Source of the DNA: JBBDWJ01 sp040902925
Lineage (GTDB): Bacteria; Acidobacteriota; Terriglobia; Bryobacterales; UBA6623
Assembly: GCA_040902925.1 (NCBI GenBank)
Contig: JBBDWJ010000284.1
Span: 1 to 14,887 of the forward strand
Direction: 5' to 3'
Length of the DNA stretch: 14,887 bases
Below the pieces are notes generated by a model. The model searched no databases. It was not told where the DNA came from and saw nothing but the letters and a program-made list of their open reading frames with translations. This document shows positions 7,409-13,552 of the stretch, piece after piece (within the stretch, counting starts at the first letter, position 1; each line of letters starts with the position of its first letter). The position numbers were made by a program, and so were the translations under genes.

Positions 7409-7468
7409 GGGGCGAACAGGCAACGGATCTCAAGACCAGGCGTTCCAGCATAGCCAGAGACATCGAGC

Positions 7469-7555
7469 CTATTGTTCCACGAAGTAGAGCGGCGCCCCCG
7501 CCGACTCATCCAGCCTTGCACGCCAGCCGGGACCGTGATTTCGTTCCGGCTGGAC
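7469..7555 (-). pseudogene. Decayed C-terminal tail of a TIGR03437-type protein
   Basis: On the minus strand this piece ends DESAGAPLYFVEQ-stop. The large hydrolase at 8903-12616 has DESEGVPLYFVEE at the matching place, 10 of 13 residues identical. At DNA level, 7476-7510 matches 8937-8971 at 30 of 35 bases, including 14 in a row (TCCACGAAGTAGAG). Upstream the frame is closed by a stop at 7556-7558, and the residues before DES are only faintly similar. It is therefore a leftover of a related gene, not a functional one. In this frame it ends with TAG at 7469-7471. Confidence 0.6.
7523..7553. other. Strong inverted repeat / hairpin
   Basis: CCAGCCGG (7523-7530) and CCGGCTGG (7546-7553) are exact inverted copies. 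Inner pairs 7531-7533 with 7543-7545 (one G-U) extend the stem to 11 bp with a 9-base loop. It partly overlaps the decayed TIGR03437 tail. It could terminate minus-strand transcripts or form part of the leader of the DUF3597 gene; no U-tract follows. Confidence 0.5.
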
Positions 7556-7577
7556 CTACCGTGGCAACTCGTGCGAT

Positions 7578-7598
7578 AAAGGCGGAGTCCGCCCCTTT
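7578..7598. other. Second hairpin in the DUF3597 leader
   Basis: GGCGG (7581-7585) and CCGCC (7589-7593) pair around AGT, with flanking AAA and TTT that can pair across a CC bulge. It lies about 100 bp before the DUF3597 ATG. Confidence 0.35.
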
Positions 7599-7700
7599 GC
7601 AAGATGCGCGGAACTGGCCGGGCCGTTTCCTCGTCCCACCGGTCCCCAGTCATAGCGGGCAGTTATTCCGGCCGTTCCTTAGTGATACAAGGAGAGCACA

Positions 7701-8108
7701 ATGGGATTATTCAGCAAGATTCTCGAGACACTCGGTATGGGTGGCCCTGCCGCAGCCACTCCCGCCCCCAAGGCTGGGGCCCCGAGCTCCGCGGCCGCTC
7801 CCGTGATCCGCGGTCCGGTTCAGCCTCCTCCACCCAAGGCAGTCGCCGTCGTCGATGTCGTCGCTCAACTCGAAAAGCGCGCGGCGTCGAATCCGCAGAA
7901 GCTGAACTGGCGGACATCCATCGTCGATCTGCTAAAACTTCTCGATATCGATAGCAGCTACGGAGCGCGCAAGGAGTTGGCCGCGGAGCTGGGCTGCCCC
8001 GCGGAGTTGATGGGGGATTCGGCCAAGATGAATATGTGGCTGCACAAGACCGTGCTCGCGCGCATTGCCGCCAATGGAGGCAATGTGCCTCAAGACCTGC
8101 TCGATTGA
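7701..8108 (+). CDS. DUF3597 family protein
   Basis: A 135-residue protein. It begins MGLFSKILETLG, followed by a Pro/Ala-rich disordered segment (about 15-47), then the compact DUF3597 domain (about 50-133). Recognisable pieces of that domain are VDVVAQLEKRA (51-61), LNWRTSIVDLLKLLDID (68-84), ARKELAAELG (89-98), MNMWLHKTVL (110-119) and NGGNVPQDL (125-133). The family is common in proteobacteria and acidobacteria; its role is unknown, and a LysM-type cell-wall module is absent here. There is no signal peptide. A good Shine-Dalgarno sequence, AAGGAGA at 7689-7695, supports the ATG. It is followed after 74 bp by the DUF937 gene on the same strand, and the two probably form one operon. Confidence 0.92.
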   Translation: MGLFSKILETLGMGGPAAATPAPKAGAPSSAAAPVIRGPVQPPPPKAVAVVDVVAQLEKRAASNPQKLNWRTSIVDLLKLLDIDSSYGARKELAAELGCPAELMGDSAKMNMWLHKTVLARIAANGGNVPQDLLD

Positions 8109-8126
8109 GCGGGTAACACGACTACG

Positions 8127-8180
8127 ATCCAAGTGAGATCAGGCATCCAAGTGAGATCAGGCATCTAAGGGAGACCAGGC
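8127..8180 (+). repeat. Triplicated 18-bp unit ending in a ribosome-binding site
   Basis: Three head-to-tail 18-bp units run directly up to the DUF937 start codon at 8183. Units 1 (8127-8144) and 2 (8145-8162) are identical (ATCCAAGTGAGATCAGGC). Unit 3 (8163-8180) reads ATCTAAGGGAGACCAGGC and differs at three positions, which turn AAGTGAGAT into AAGGGAGAC. The AGGGAG of unit 3 is the best Shine-Dalgarno match (GGGAG at 8169-8173, 9 bases before ATG). The tract fills most of the 74-bp gap in the DUF3597-DUF937 pair. Confidence 0.85.
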
Positions 8181-8182
8181 AC

Positions 8183-8779
8183 ATGCAAATCACAGATATC
8201 CTCGCCCAGATGGGCGGCCTTCAGTCGATGGCGCGAGAATTGGGCGTCAGCGAGACGCAGGCGGCGAGTGGCGTCGAGGCTCTCGCTCCCGCGATTCTCG
8301 GCGGATTCAAGAAACAGGCGCAGGCGCGGCGCGCGGCCCCGGAAGGGCTGGGCGGCCTGCTCGGGCAACTCGGCGGCGGCGGCCTGCTCGACGATGTGCT
8401 GTCGCCGCAGCCGACCAACGTGAGCCGTGGCAACGACGTGCTGGGCCAAATATTCGGATCCAAGGACGTGAGCCGCGCGGTCGCGCAGAACGCCGCTACG
8501 CAGTCGGGGCTCGATGCGTCGGTGCTCAAAAAGATGCTGCCGATGTTGGCGATGCTGGTCACCGGCTACATGGCGAAGCAGGGCGGCGCCAGCGCCGCGG
8601 CACAGCAGCCCGCGCCATCGGGCGGCGGACTCGGCGGCCTGCTGGGAAATCTGCTCGGCGGCCAGGGCGGCGGCGCGCCGGCAGGCGGCTCGTCCGGAAT
8701 CGCCTCAATGCTCGACCTGAACGGCGACGGCAATCCGCTGGACGACATCCTGCGGATGGCCGGCAAAGCGATGCGCTAG
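8183..8779 (+). CDS. DUF937 (YidB-like) family protein
   Basis: A 198-residue protein. The N-terminal half is typical DUF937: QITDILAQMGG (2-12), a helix with the motif VEALAPAILGGFKKQA (31-46), Gly/Leu-rich repeats (56-70), then NDVLGQIFGSKDVSRAVAQN (84-103) and LDASVLKKMLPMLAMLVTGY (110-129). A low-complexity Gly/Ala/Gln segment (134-171) follows. The C-terminus carries DLNGDGNPLDD (178-188), which matches a calcium-binding loop of the EF-hand or dockerin kind (D178, N180, D182, N184). There is no signal peptide. The function of DUF937 is not known. The ribosome-binding site lies in the third copy of the 18-bp repeat. It is probably co-transcribed with the DUF3597 gene. Confidence 0.9.
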   Translation: MQITDILAQMGGLQSMARELGVSETQAASGVEALAPAILGGFKKQAQARRAAPEGLGGLLGQLGGGGLLDDVLSPQPTNVSRGNDVLGQIFGSKDVSRAVAQNAATQSGLDASVLKKMLPMLAMLVTGYMAKQGGASAAAQQPAPSGGGLGGLLGNLLGGQGGGAPAGGSSGIASMLDLNGDGNPLDDILRMAGKAMR

Positions 8780-8809
8780 CCGGATGTGGCTAGCCGGACG
8801 GACTAGCCG
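8775..8809. repeat. Short tandem repeat over the DUF937 stop codon
   Basis: GCTAGCCGGATGTG (8775-8788) is followed by GCTAGCCGGACGGA (8789-8802) and a partial CTAGCCG (8803-8809). The first copy contains the TAG stop at 8777-8779. Each full copy begins with GCTAGC, an NheI-type palindrome. Confidence 0.5.
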
Positions 8810-8840
8810 CGCCGCTCGCCGCGAGATCGAGAGGCGGCGC
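8809..8840 (+). terminator. GC-rich hairpin after the DUF937 gene
   Basis: GCGCCGC (8809-8815) pairs exactly with GCGGCGC (8834-8840), with a small nested hairpin CTCG-CCG-CGAG (8815-8825) at its base. It follows the DUF937 stop and faces the convergent hydrolase gene. A 12-bp palindrome, GGGGCCGGCCCC (8877-8888), lies between it and the hydrolase stop and may act for the other strand. Neither has a U-tract, so rho-independent activity is uncertain. Confidence 0.4.
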
Positions 8841-8902
8841 GAACTCGGAGCTCACCGCCGAAGCGAGGCAGTCTCGGGGGCCGGCCCCAAAGCCTCGTGG
8901 CG

Positions 8903-11900
8903 CTATTCCCTCGCAGCCTTCCGTGCCTGCACTTCCTCCACGAAGTAGAGTGGCACCCCTTCGGACTCATCGGCGTCCCCGAACTTTACAAACAGCTTCG
9001 GATTCGCGCCAGGCGGCCGGTTCGTCAGTTCCACATTGAGCTGGATCAGCGAGAGGAAGTTTGCCGTCAGGCCGCAGTAGAGCACCTTTACGGGCGCGCT
9101 GGCCTGGTCGGTCCTGACCGTGACTAGCGGCGTGACCGCGCAAGTCGACAGCGGGTCGGAAGGACTGGCTTGGGCGTCCGCCGGCGGGTTGTTCAGACTG
9201 CTTACGCCCGTTCCGTAAGCGACCAGCACTTGATTGGGCTTCGCCGGGTTGTCCGGCGTGACGAGCTGATTTTCCGCGGTGACGATGACCGGGTCGAGGC
9301 TTTGATCGGGCGTGCCGAGCGCGCGGAAGTAGGAGAAGAAACCGAAGGCGTCGGGTTTCACTTCGAGCTCGAAGCTTTCTCCGGGCACGCCGTTGCGAAT
9401 CACGATCACTTGCGCGATGCTGCCGATCTCGACACCGCCCGGCACCTGGAAGTTGATCTGCGTGGGCGATACATATTGGATCGCCGCCGGAATGCCGTTC
9501 ACGGTGACTTCGATGCCGCCCAGCTCATAACGCAGCGGCACGATGCTCGCGAGCATTTCCACCGCCGCGAACTCGCTTCCGAAAGCAGAGGCGAACGCTA
9601 GCGGCGTCAAAACGGTACGGTAGCTGGCGGCATCGGTGACGTTTTGGATCTCGGGCAGCAGGCTCACGATCGGTTCGCTGGATCGGATGACGATGGCAAC
9701 GGAATTCGATTCCAGCGTGTTGCGAACCACCAATACTCGCAGCGCGCCTGGTGTTGCGGTGAGCAATGCGGGCAAGGTCGCTTCGAGCGCCGTCCTGGCG
9801 AGGAAAGTGGTCTCGAGCAGATCCAGACCCTCATCGGAGGAGGAAGGCAGCGCTACGACCGAGTTTGCGGAAAAGCCCTGGCCGTTCACGACGATAAGGG
9901 TGTCGCCGTTGCCGGCCGGAATTTCCGCCGGGGTGACGTTCGTGATCATGGGGGCAGCTTCCGTAATCGTAAGCGCGGCGGGCGCCGACTGCAGATCTTC
10001 GAGATCATCCGGCGTGACGACAGTGATATTCAGAAATCCCGGCGAGGCGAGGTCCCCTAACGGGACCACTGTCATCAGCGTATTCGCGTCGACGAACTGA
10101 GTCGGATAAACATTGCCGTTCCACATGGCCATCGATTGATTGAGGAAGCCGCCGCCGTAAATCGTCAGACTCACGTTCTCTAGCGGCCCGGCTTCCACCG
10201 CGGCGGGTTCGAGCCCTGTGATGGCGGGCGGGCCGGGCCTGACCACAAACGGTTGGCGCGCCAGCTCTTCGCTTCCATTCAGCGTGTAGACAACCTCGTA
10301 GTTGCCCGCCGCCAACGGTTCGACCGGCGTCTTGATCTCATAGTCGGTGAGGACGAACAGGCAAGAACCGTCCGGCTTCTCGGTGGCAATGGTAATGCGG
10401 TTGCCGCTGAGCGTGTAGGCTCCACTGTGATCGTCCGCGACCTGCGGGTGACAGCCATCTCTCCAGGTGTCCGACAAGGTGAGCAGAAAAGGCTCGCCGG
10501 CGACGGGCGGATTGGGGTCCACGGTGACTCGATCTTCCTCGATGGAGAACGGCAGGGGACCGCAAGCCAGCACCCCGGTCGAGACATCCTTGACCGTGAT
10601 GAGCATCGGCGCGAATTCCGGGAACAGCGGATTGCAGAAACCGTTGACGCACGGCGGCAACTCTTCGATGAGTTCCCTGGGCACCTCTCCGAAGAGCTTG
10701 CCGGCCTGAAATCCCGTCTCGAGCAGCGTCTCGTCGCCGGTGGCGGTGTTGGTCCAAACCAGCACCAGGTTTTCGTGAAGGCTCTCGCCTGTCGCTTCGA
10801 GGGTGAAAGCGGGCGACCCGGCGGGCCGCTTCGACGGAAAGATCGACGTCAGATGCGGCGTGGCCGAGATGGCGCTGACTTCGTTGCACAGCCACATTCT
10901 GGCTTCGTCGGTGTACTCCACATGGGGCGTCTCTGTGTCGTGGAAATAGACCTGGTCGAACGGGGAATCCCACGCCCCAGAAGCGAGCAGCGCGGAAACG
11001 TTGGTGTCGGCCGGATGCCGCTTGCGATTCAGGCCCAGCGCGCTGGTGGTGGGAATAAAGGGATCCACCTCGGAGCCGCCGAGGGACGGCAGCTTGAGAA
11101 GGGATTTCGCTTTCTGGAATTTGTCGCTCGTTCCCGCGGGGACCGTGGCGTAGGCTACCGGCACGTTGGCCCGCCGCTCCACCTTGAATAGCACCGTCTG
11201 GTCGAGAATCGAATCGACGAGGTCGCGAACTGTTTGCACAAACGGACTCAGGATGGTCTTGGCCGGCAGCTCATCGGGCAAGTCCAGGATGTCGCGGATG
11301 ACGCCGACGTCGATCGCCCCGTTGATCGCGATGAAAACGTCGTTGATATAGACGCCCGGCACATTCAGCCGCGCCTCGAACACAGTCATGGTTGAGTTCG
11401 ACCGCGTCAGCGGATTCACGATGAGCTCAATCGTGGCCGGGATACGGACCTTCAACGTGCCTTGCCAAAGGATGGGGTCGGTCAGGGTGCCCTCGGCGTT
11501 TTTGGGGAACTTGATCTTATACGTCTTGTTCAATGGATCGCCCGTCGTGAAGCGCACGGTTCGAAGCGGTGAGGCAGTCCAATGCGCCGCGCCGGACCCG
11601 TTGGCGATGGCGACCGTGCGAAGCCCTTCGGCGTTGGGATAGCCCAGATCGTCGAGCTCATCAAACAGGTCTTCGAAATCTTCGGTGGGGCCGCTGGTCA
11701 ACGGACCGTCCTTGTGCACCAGCAGCATCTGCCGCGCGGCCGGCGTTTCCGCTCCCCGCAGCTCGCGAAGCGTCGTAAACAGGGAGCTTTCAGGGTCGGT
11801 TTCGTTTTCGAAGATCTTGTCGTGGAGTCTTTTGACCGTCGCGCCGACCGCGGGGCCGATATCGAGAAACTCGGCCAGATGTTGCAGCCCGATCGGCAGA

Positions 11901-12616
11901 TAAGCCCCTTCCTGAGGAGCGTCAAAGGAGACAAACAGATCAACGCCGTGATCCTCGCCCTTGTTTTCCAGGTAAGACAAGGCGTAGCGCGAGACCAGTC
12001 CGCCCATGCTTCCGCCAATGACGATGAGCTTTTCGTCTTCCCCCAGGGGGGCGGCGCTCCAGGAAGGGTTGTCGGGAAACGTGCCGCCGCGGACGATATC
12101 GAGGGCCTCCATCAAGACCGAGGCGTTGCGTTGGATGAGGGTATTTGGGTCGCACCAGTCGAGCGAATAGACGTCATAGCCGAGTTGCCAGAGCTCGGCA
12201 ACATCCTCCAGGGCCTTACGTTGACCGGTGTGGTCGGTACGGGCTAGTGTCCAGGTGTCGCTGTCTGCGTCATAGCGGTCTGCCGCATTACAGGCGTCGC
12301 CAAGCTGAGGCGAAAAGCCCAAAACTTGGACGATGGCGCCCAGACGCTTTTGCGATGCCGGAGCCGTCAATCGCCCCAGGCTGCCGCTGGCGTTGCCGCC
12401 GCCAACCAGCGCCGGGGCCTCGAAGACTTGCGCCTGGCATATATTCTTGTCGTAAGCCTTGCGAGTGACATCGCAGACCTTTTGGATCTCCGCCACCAGG
12501 TCGTCGTGGCGGTCGGCCAAGGCCGTCGACGGCAACGCCGCTAACAGGATCGCCGAGCAAGCCGCCTTCAAGATGAATGGGAAAACGCGACCGAGCGGCG
12601 CTGGTGCAGAAATCAA
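8903..12616 (-). CDS. Secreted alpha/beta-hydrolase (lipase/PGAP1-like) fused to IPT/TIG-like and TIGR03437 domains
   Basis: With the TTG start at 12616 the protein has 1237 residues. Residues 1-34 form a signal peptide (hydrophobic core FPFILKAACSAILLAALP, ending TALA before DRHDD). The hydrolase domain (about 90-350) has the nucleophile elbow GGSMGG with S203, followed by RYALSYL, then FDAPQEG (232-237) where lipases have TPHxG; H345 in AAHW is a candidate catalytic histidine. The substrate is probably an ester. Two less clear beta regions follow (about 590-795), then two IPT/TIG-like Ig folds (about 795-885 and 887-978). The C-terminus (about 988-1226) matches TIGR03437: NVTDAASY, PTQINFQVPG, GTPDQSLDPV, VLVAYGTGV and LNVEL. 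GGAAAGG-like GGAAAGG at 12631-12625, eight bases before the TTG, supports this start; the frame is open to 12856, but that would overlap the divergent ankyrin gene. Confidence 0.88.
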   Translation of the reverse strand: MISAPAPLGRVFPFILKAACSAILLAALPSTALADRHDDLVAEIQKVCDVTRKAYDKNICQAQVFEAPALVGGGNASGSLGRLTAPASQKRLGAIVQVLGFSPQLGDACNAADRYDADSDTWTLARTDHTGQRKALEDVAELWQLGYDVYSLDWCDPNTLIQRNASVLMEALDIVRGGTFPDNPSWSAAPLGEDEKLIVIGGSMGGLVSRYALSYLENKGEDHGVDLFVSFDAPQEGAYLPIGLQHLAEFLDIGPAVGATVKRLHDKIFENETDPESSLFTTLRELRGAETPAARQMLLVHKDGPLTSGPTEDFEDLFDELDDLGYPNAEGLRTVAIANGSGAAHWTASPLRTVRFTTGDPLNKTYKIKFPKNAEGTLTDPILWQGTLKVRIPATIELIVNPLTRSNSTMTVFEARLNVPGVYINDVFIAINGAIDVGVIRDILDLPDELPAKTILSPFVQTVRDLVDSILDQTVLFKVERRANVPVAYATVPAGTSDKFQKAKSLLKLPSLGGSEVDPFIPTTSALGLNRKRHPADTNVSALLASGAWDSPFDQVYFHDTETPHVEYTDEARMWLCNEVSAISATPHLTSIFPSKRPAGSPAFTLEATGESLHENLVLVWTNTATGDETLLETGFQAGKLFGEVPRELIEELPPCVNGFCNPLFPEFAPMLITVKDVSTGVLACGPLPFSIEEDRVTVDPNPPVAGEPFLLTLSDTWRDGCHPQVADDHSGAYTLSGNRITIATEKPDGSCLFVLTDYEIKTPVEPLAAGNYEVVYTLNGSEELARQPFVVRPGPPAITGLEPAAVEAGPLENVSLTIYGGGFLNQSMAMWNGNVYPTQFVDANTLMTVVPLGDLASPGFLNITVVTPDDLEDLQSAPAALTITEAAPMITNVTPAEIPAGNGDTLIVVNGQGFSANSVVALPSSSDEGLDLLETTFLARTALEATLPALLTATPGALRVLVVRNTLESNSVAIVIRSSEPIVSLLPEIQNVTDAASYRTVLTPLAFASAFGSEFAAVEMLASIVPLRYELGGIEVTVNGIPAAIQYVSPTQINFQVPGGVEIGSIAQVIVIRNGVPGESFELEVKPDAFGFFSYFRALGTPDQSLDPVIVTAENQLVTPDNPAKPNQVLVAYGTGVSSLNNPPADAQASPSDPLSTCAVTPLVTVRTDQASAPVKVLYCGLTANFLSLIQLNVELTNRPPGANPKLFVKFGDADESEGVPLYFVEEVQARKAARE

Positions 12617-12692
12617 CGTGCGAACCTTTCCGGGGTCTGGCAAACGCACGCTCGATGAAAGAAACCCGCGCCCGCCGCCCCTTGAGCAAGTA

Positions 12693-12729
12693 CCGGCGGT
12701 ATAATACCACGCGCCAATCGCACCGCCGG
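12693..12729. promoter_or_regulatory. Symmetric divergent -10 element between inverted 8-bp sites
   Basis: GGTATAATACC (12698-12708) is a perfect odd palindrome. Read on the plus strand it gives TATAAT (12700-12705), facing the ankyrin gene; on the minus strand it gives TATTAT (12706-12701), facing the hydrolase gene. An 8-bp inverted pair, CCGGCGGT (12693-12700) and ACCGCCGG (12722-12729), centres 29 bp apart, overlaps and flanks it and could be an operator. No convincing -35 is present on either side. Confidence 0.45.
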
Positions 12730-12790
12730 CTCTTTTCGTATGCGATATTCTTGAAACTCCGTGCGCCCGGCCTAGCAACCTTCCACTCAA

Positions 12791-13468
12791 ATGCGAACCT
12801 CCATCGACACCCTCCTTGCCGCCATCGTCGGCGACAATCGCGCGAGGGCGCAGCAACTGCTAAAAGCGGAAGCCGGCCTCGCGACCCGCGCCATCGGCGA
12901 GGCCAAGCTCTACGAGAAGAGCATCTTTCACTGGATGTACGTCGGAGATACCGCGCTGCATCTGGCCGCCGCCGGGTATCGCGTTGAGATCGCGCAACTC
13001 TTGATCACGGCTGGCGCCGACGCCAACGCGGCAGGGAACCATCGCAGAAGCAGACCATTGCACTACGCGGCGGATGGATACATCAACGGCCCCGCGTGGG
13101 ACGCGCAACGGCAGGTCAACACCATCCGCCGCCTGCTCAACGCCGGAGCCGAAATCCACGCCCAGGACAACAACGGCGCCTCTGCTTTGCACCGCGCCGT
13201 TCGCACACGCTGCGCCGCCGCCGTGAAGTACCTCTTGGAGGCGGGCAGTGACCCGGCAATGAAGAATAAAAGCGGCTCCACGCCGTTCCACCTCGCGGTG
13301 CAAAACACCGGGCGCGGCGGATCGGGCGCGCAAGAAGCAAAAACCGCGCAGCGGCAGATCATCGAGCAGTTTCTGTCGGCTGGCGTGGCAACGGGACTCA
13401 AGGACGGCAAAGGGAAATCAGTATTGGACTGGGCCAAAAGCGACTGGATACGAGACATGCTCGCCTAA
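12791..13468 (+). CDS. Ankyrin-repeat protein
   Basis: A 225-residue protein made almost wholly of ankyrin repeats. A degenerate first helix pair occupies about 1-35. Clear repeats follow: DTALHLAAAGYRVEIAQLLI (53-72) with TAGADAN; RPLHYAADG (88-96) with an insertion before NTIRRLLNAGAEIHAQD (110-126); ASALHRAVRTRCAAAVKYLL (130-149) with EAGSDP; and STPFHLAVQ (163-171) with a Gly-rich insertion before IIEQFLSAGVATGLKD (190-205). The chain closes with a capping repeat, KSVLDWAKS. There is no signal peptide or membrane helix, so it should be cytoplasmic. Ankyrin repeats bind other proteins; the partner is unknown. No Shine-Dalgarno sequence precedes the ATG. It is divergent from the hydrolase gene and may share its promoter region, and it converges with the lysyl oxidase-like gene. 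Confidence 0.9.
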   Translation: MRTSIDTLLAAIVGDNRARAQQLLKAEAGLATRAIGEAKLYEKSIFHWMYVGDTALHLAAAGYRVEIAQLLITAGADANAAGNHRRSRPLHYAADGYINGPAWDAQRQVNTIRRLLNAGAEIHAQDNNGASALHRAVRTRCAAAVKYLLEAGSDPAMKNKSGSTPFHLAVQNTGRGGSGAQEAKTAQRQIIEQFLSAGVATGLKDGKGKSVLDWAKSDWIRDMLA

Positions 13469-13552
13469 GCTCCCCGTAGTGGACGCAAGCCCAACAAGTT
13501 CACGATCCGAAAACCATTTCAGGGCGCCGGATTTGAAGATGGGGCGTCGCAC

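Larger units (their letters stand above)
7216..7700. other. Long divergent intergenic region (485 bp)
   Basis: This stretch separates the DUF481 gene from the DUF3597 gene. I see no convincing intact ORF. It holds a candidate plus-strand promoter at 7381-7408, an inverted repeat TGAGGAA/TTCCTCA (7334-7340, 7364-7370), a decayed TIGR03437 tail on the minus strand (7469-7555), and two hairpins (7523-7553 and 7578-7598). These are listed separately where they can be supported. Confidence 0.7.

Noticed and set aside
7399..7653. 84-codon minus-strand ORF in the long intergenic region
   Set aside because: The recognisable TIGR03437-like tail is in a different frame; this ORF has no family features.
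8127..8180. Possible CRISPR array or phage attachment site
   Set aside because: Contiguous 18-bp units with no spacers and no integrase or Cas genes nearby; a local tandem duplication explains it better.
10253..11191. 312-codon plus-strand ORF opposite the hydrolase gene
   Set aside because: Antisense to the strongly supported hydrolase-TIGR03437 gene; no domain and Arg/Gly-rich composition.
11582..12247. 221-codon plus-strand ORF opposite the hydrolase domain
   Set aside because: Shadow of the hydrolase coding strand, with no family signature of its own.
12617..12856. Upstream extension of the hydrolase ORF
   Set aside because: It would overlap the start of the divergent ankyrin gene and put 80 non-signal residues before an excellent signal peptide; the TTG at 12616 has a good GGAAAGG site eight bases upstream.
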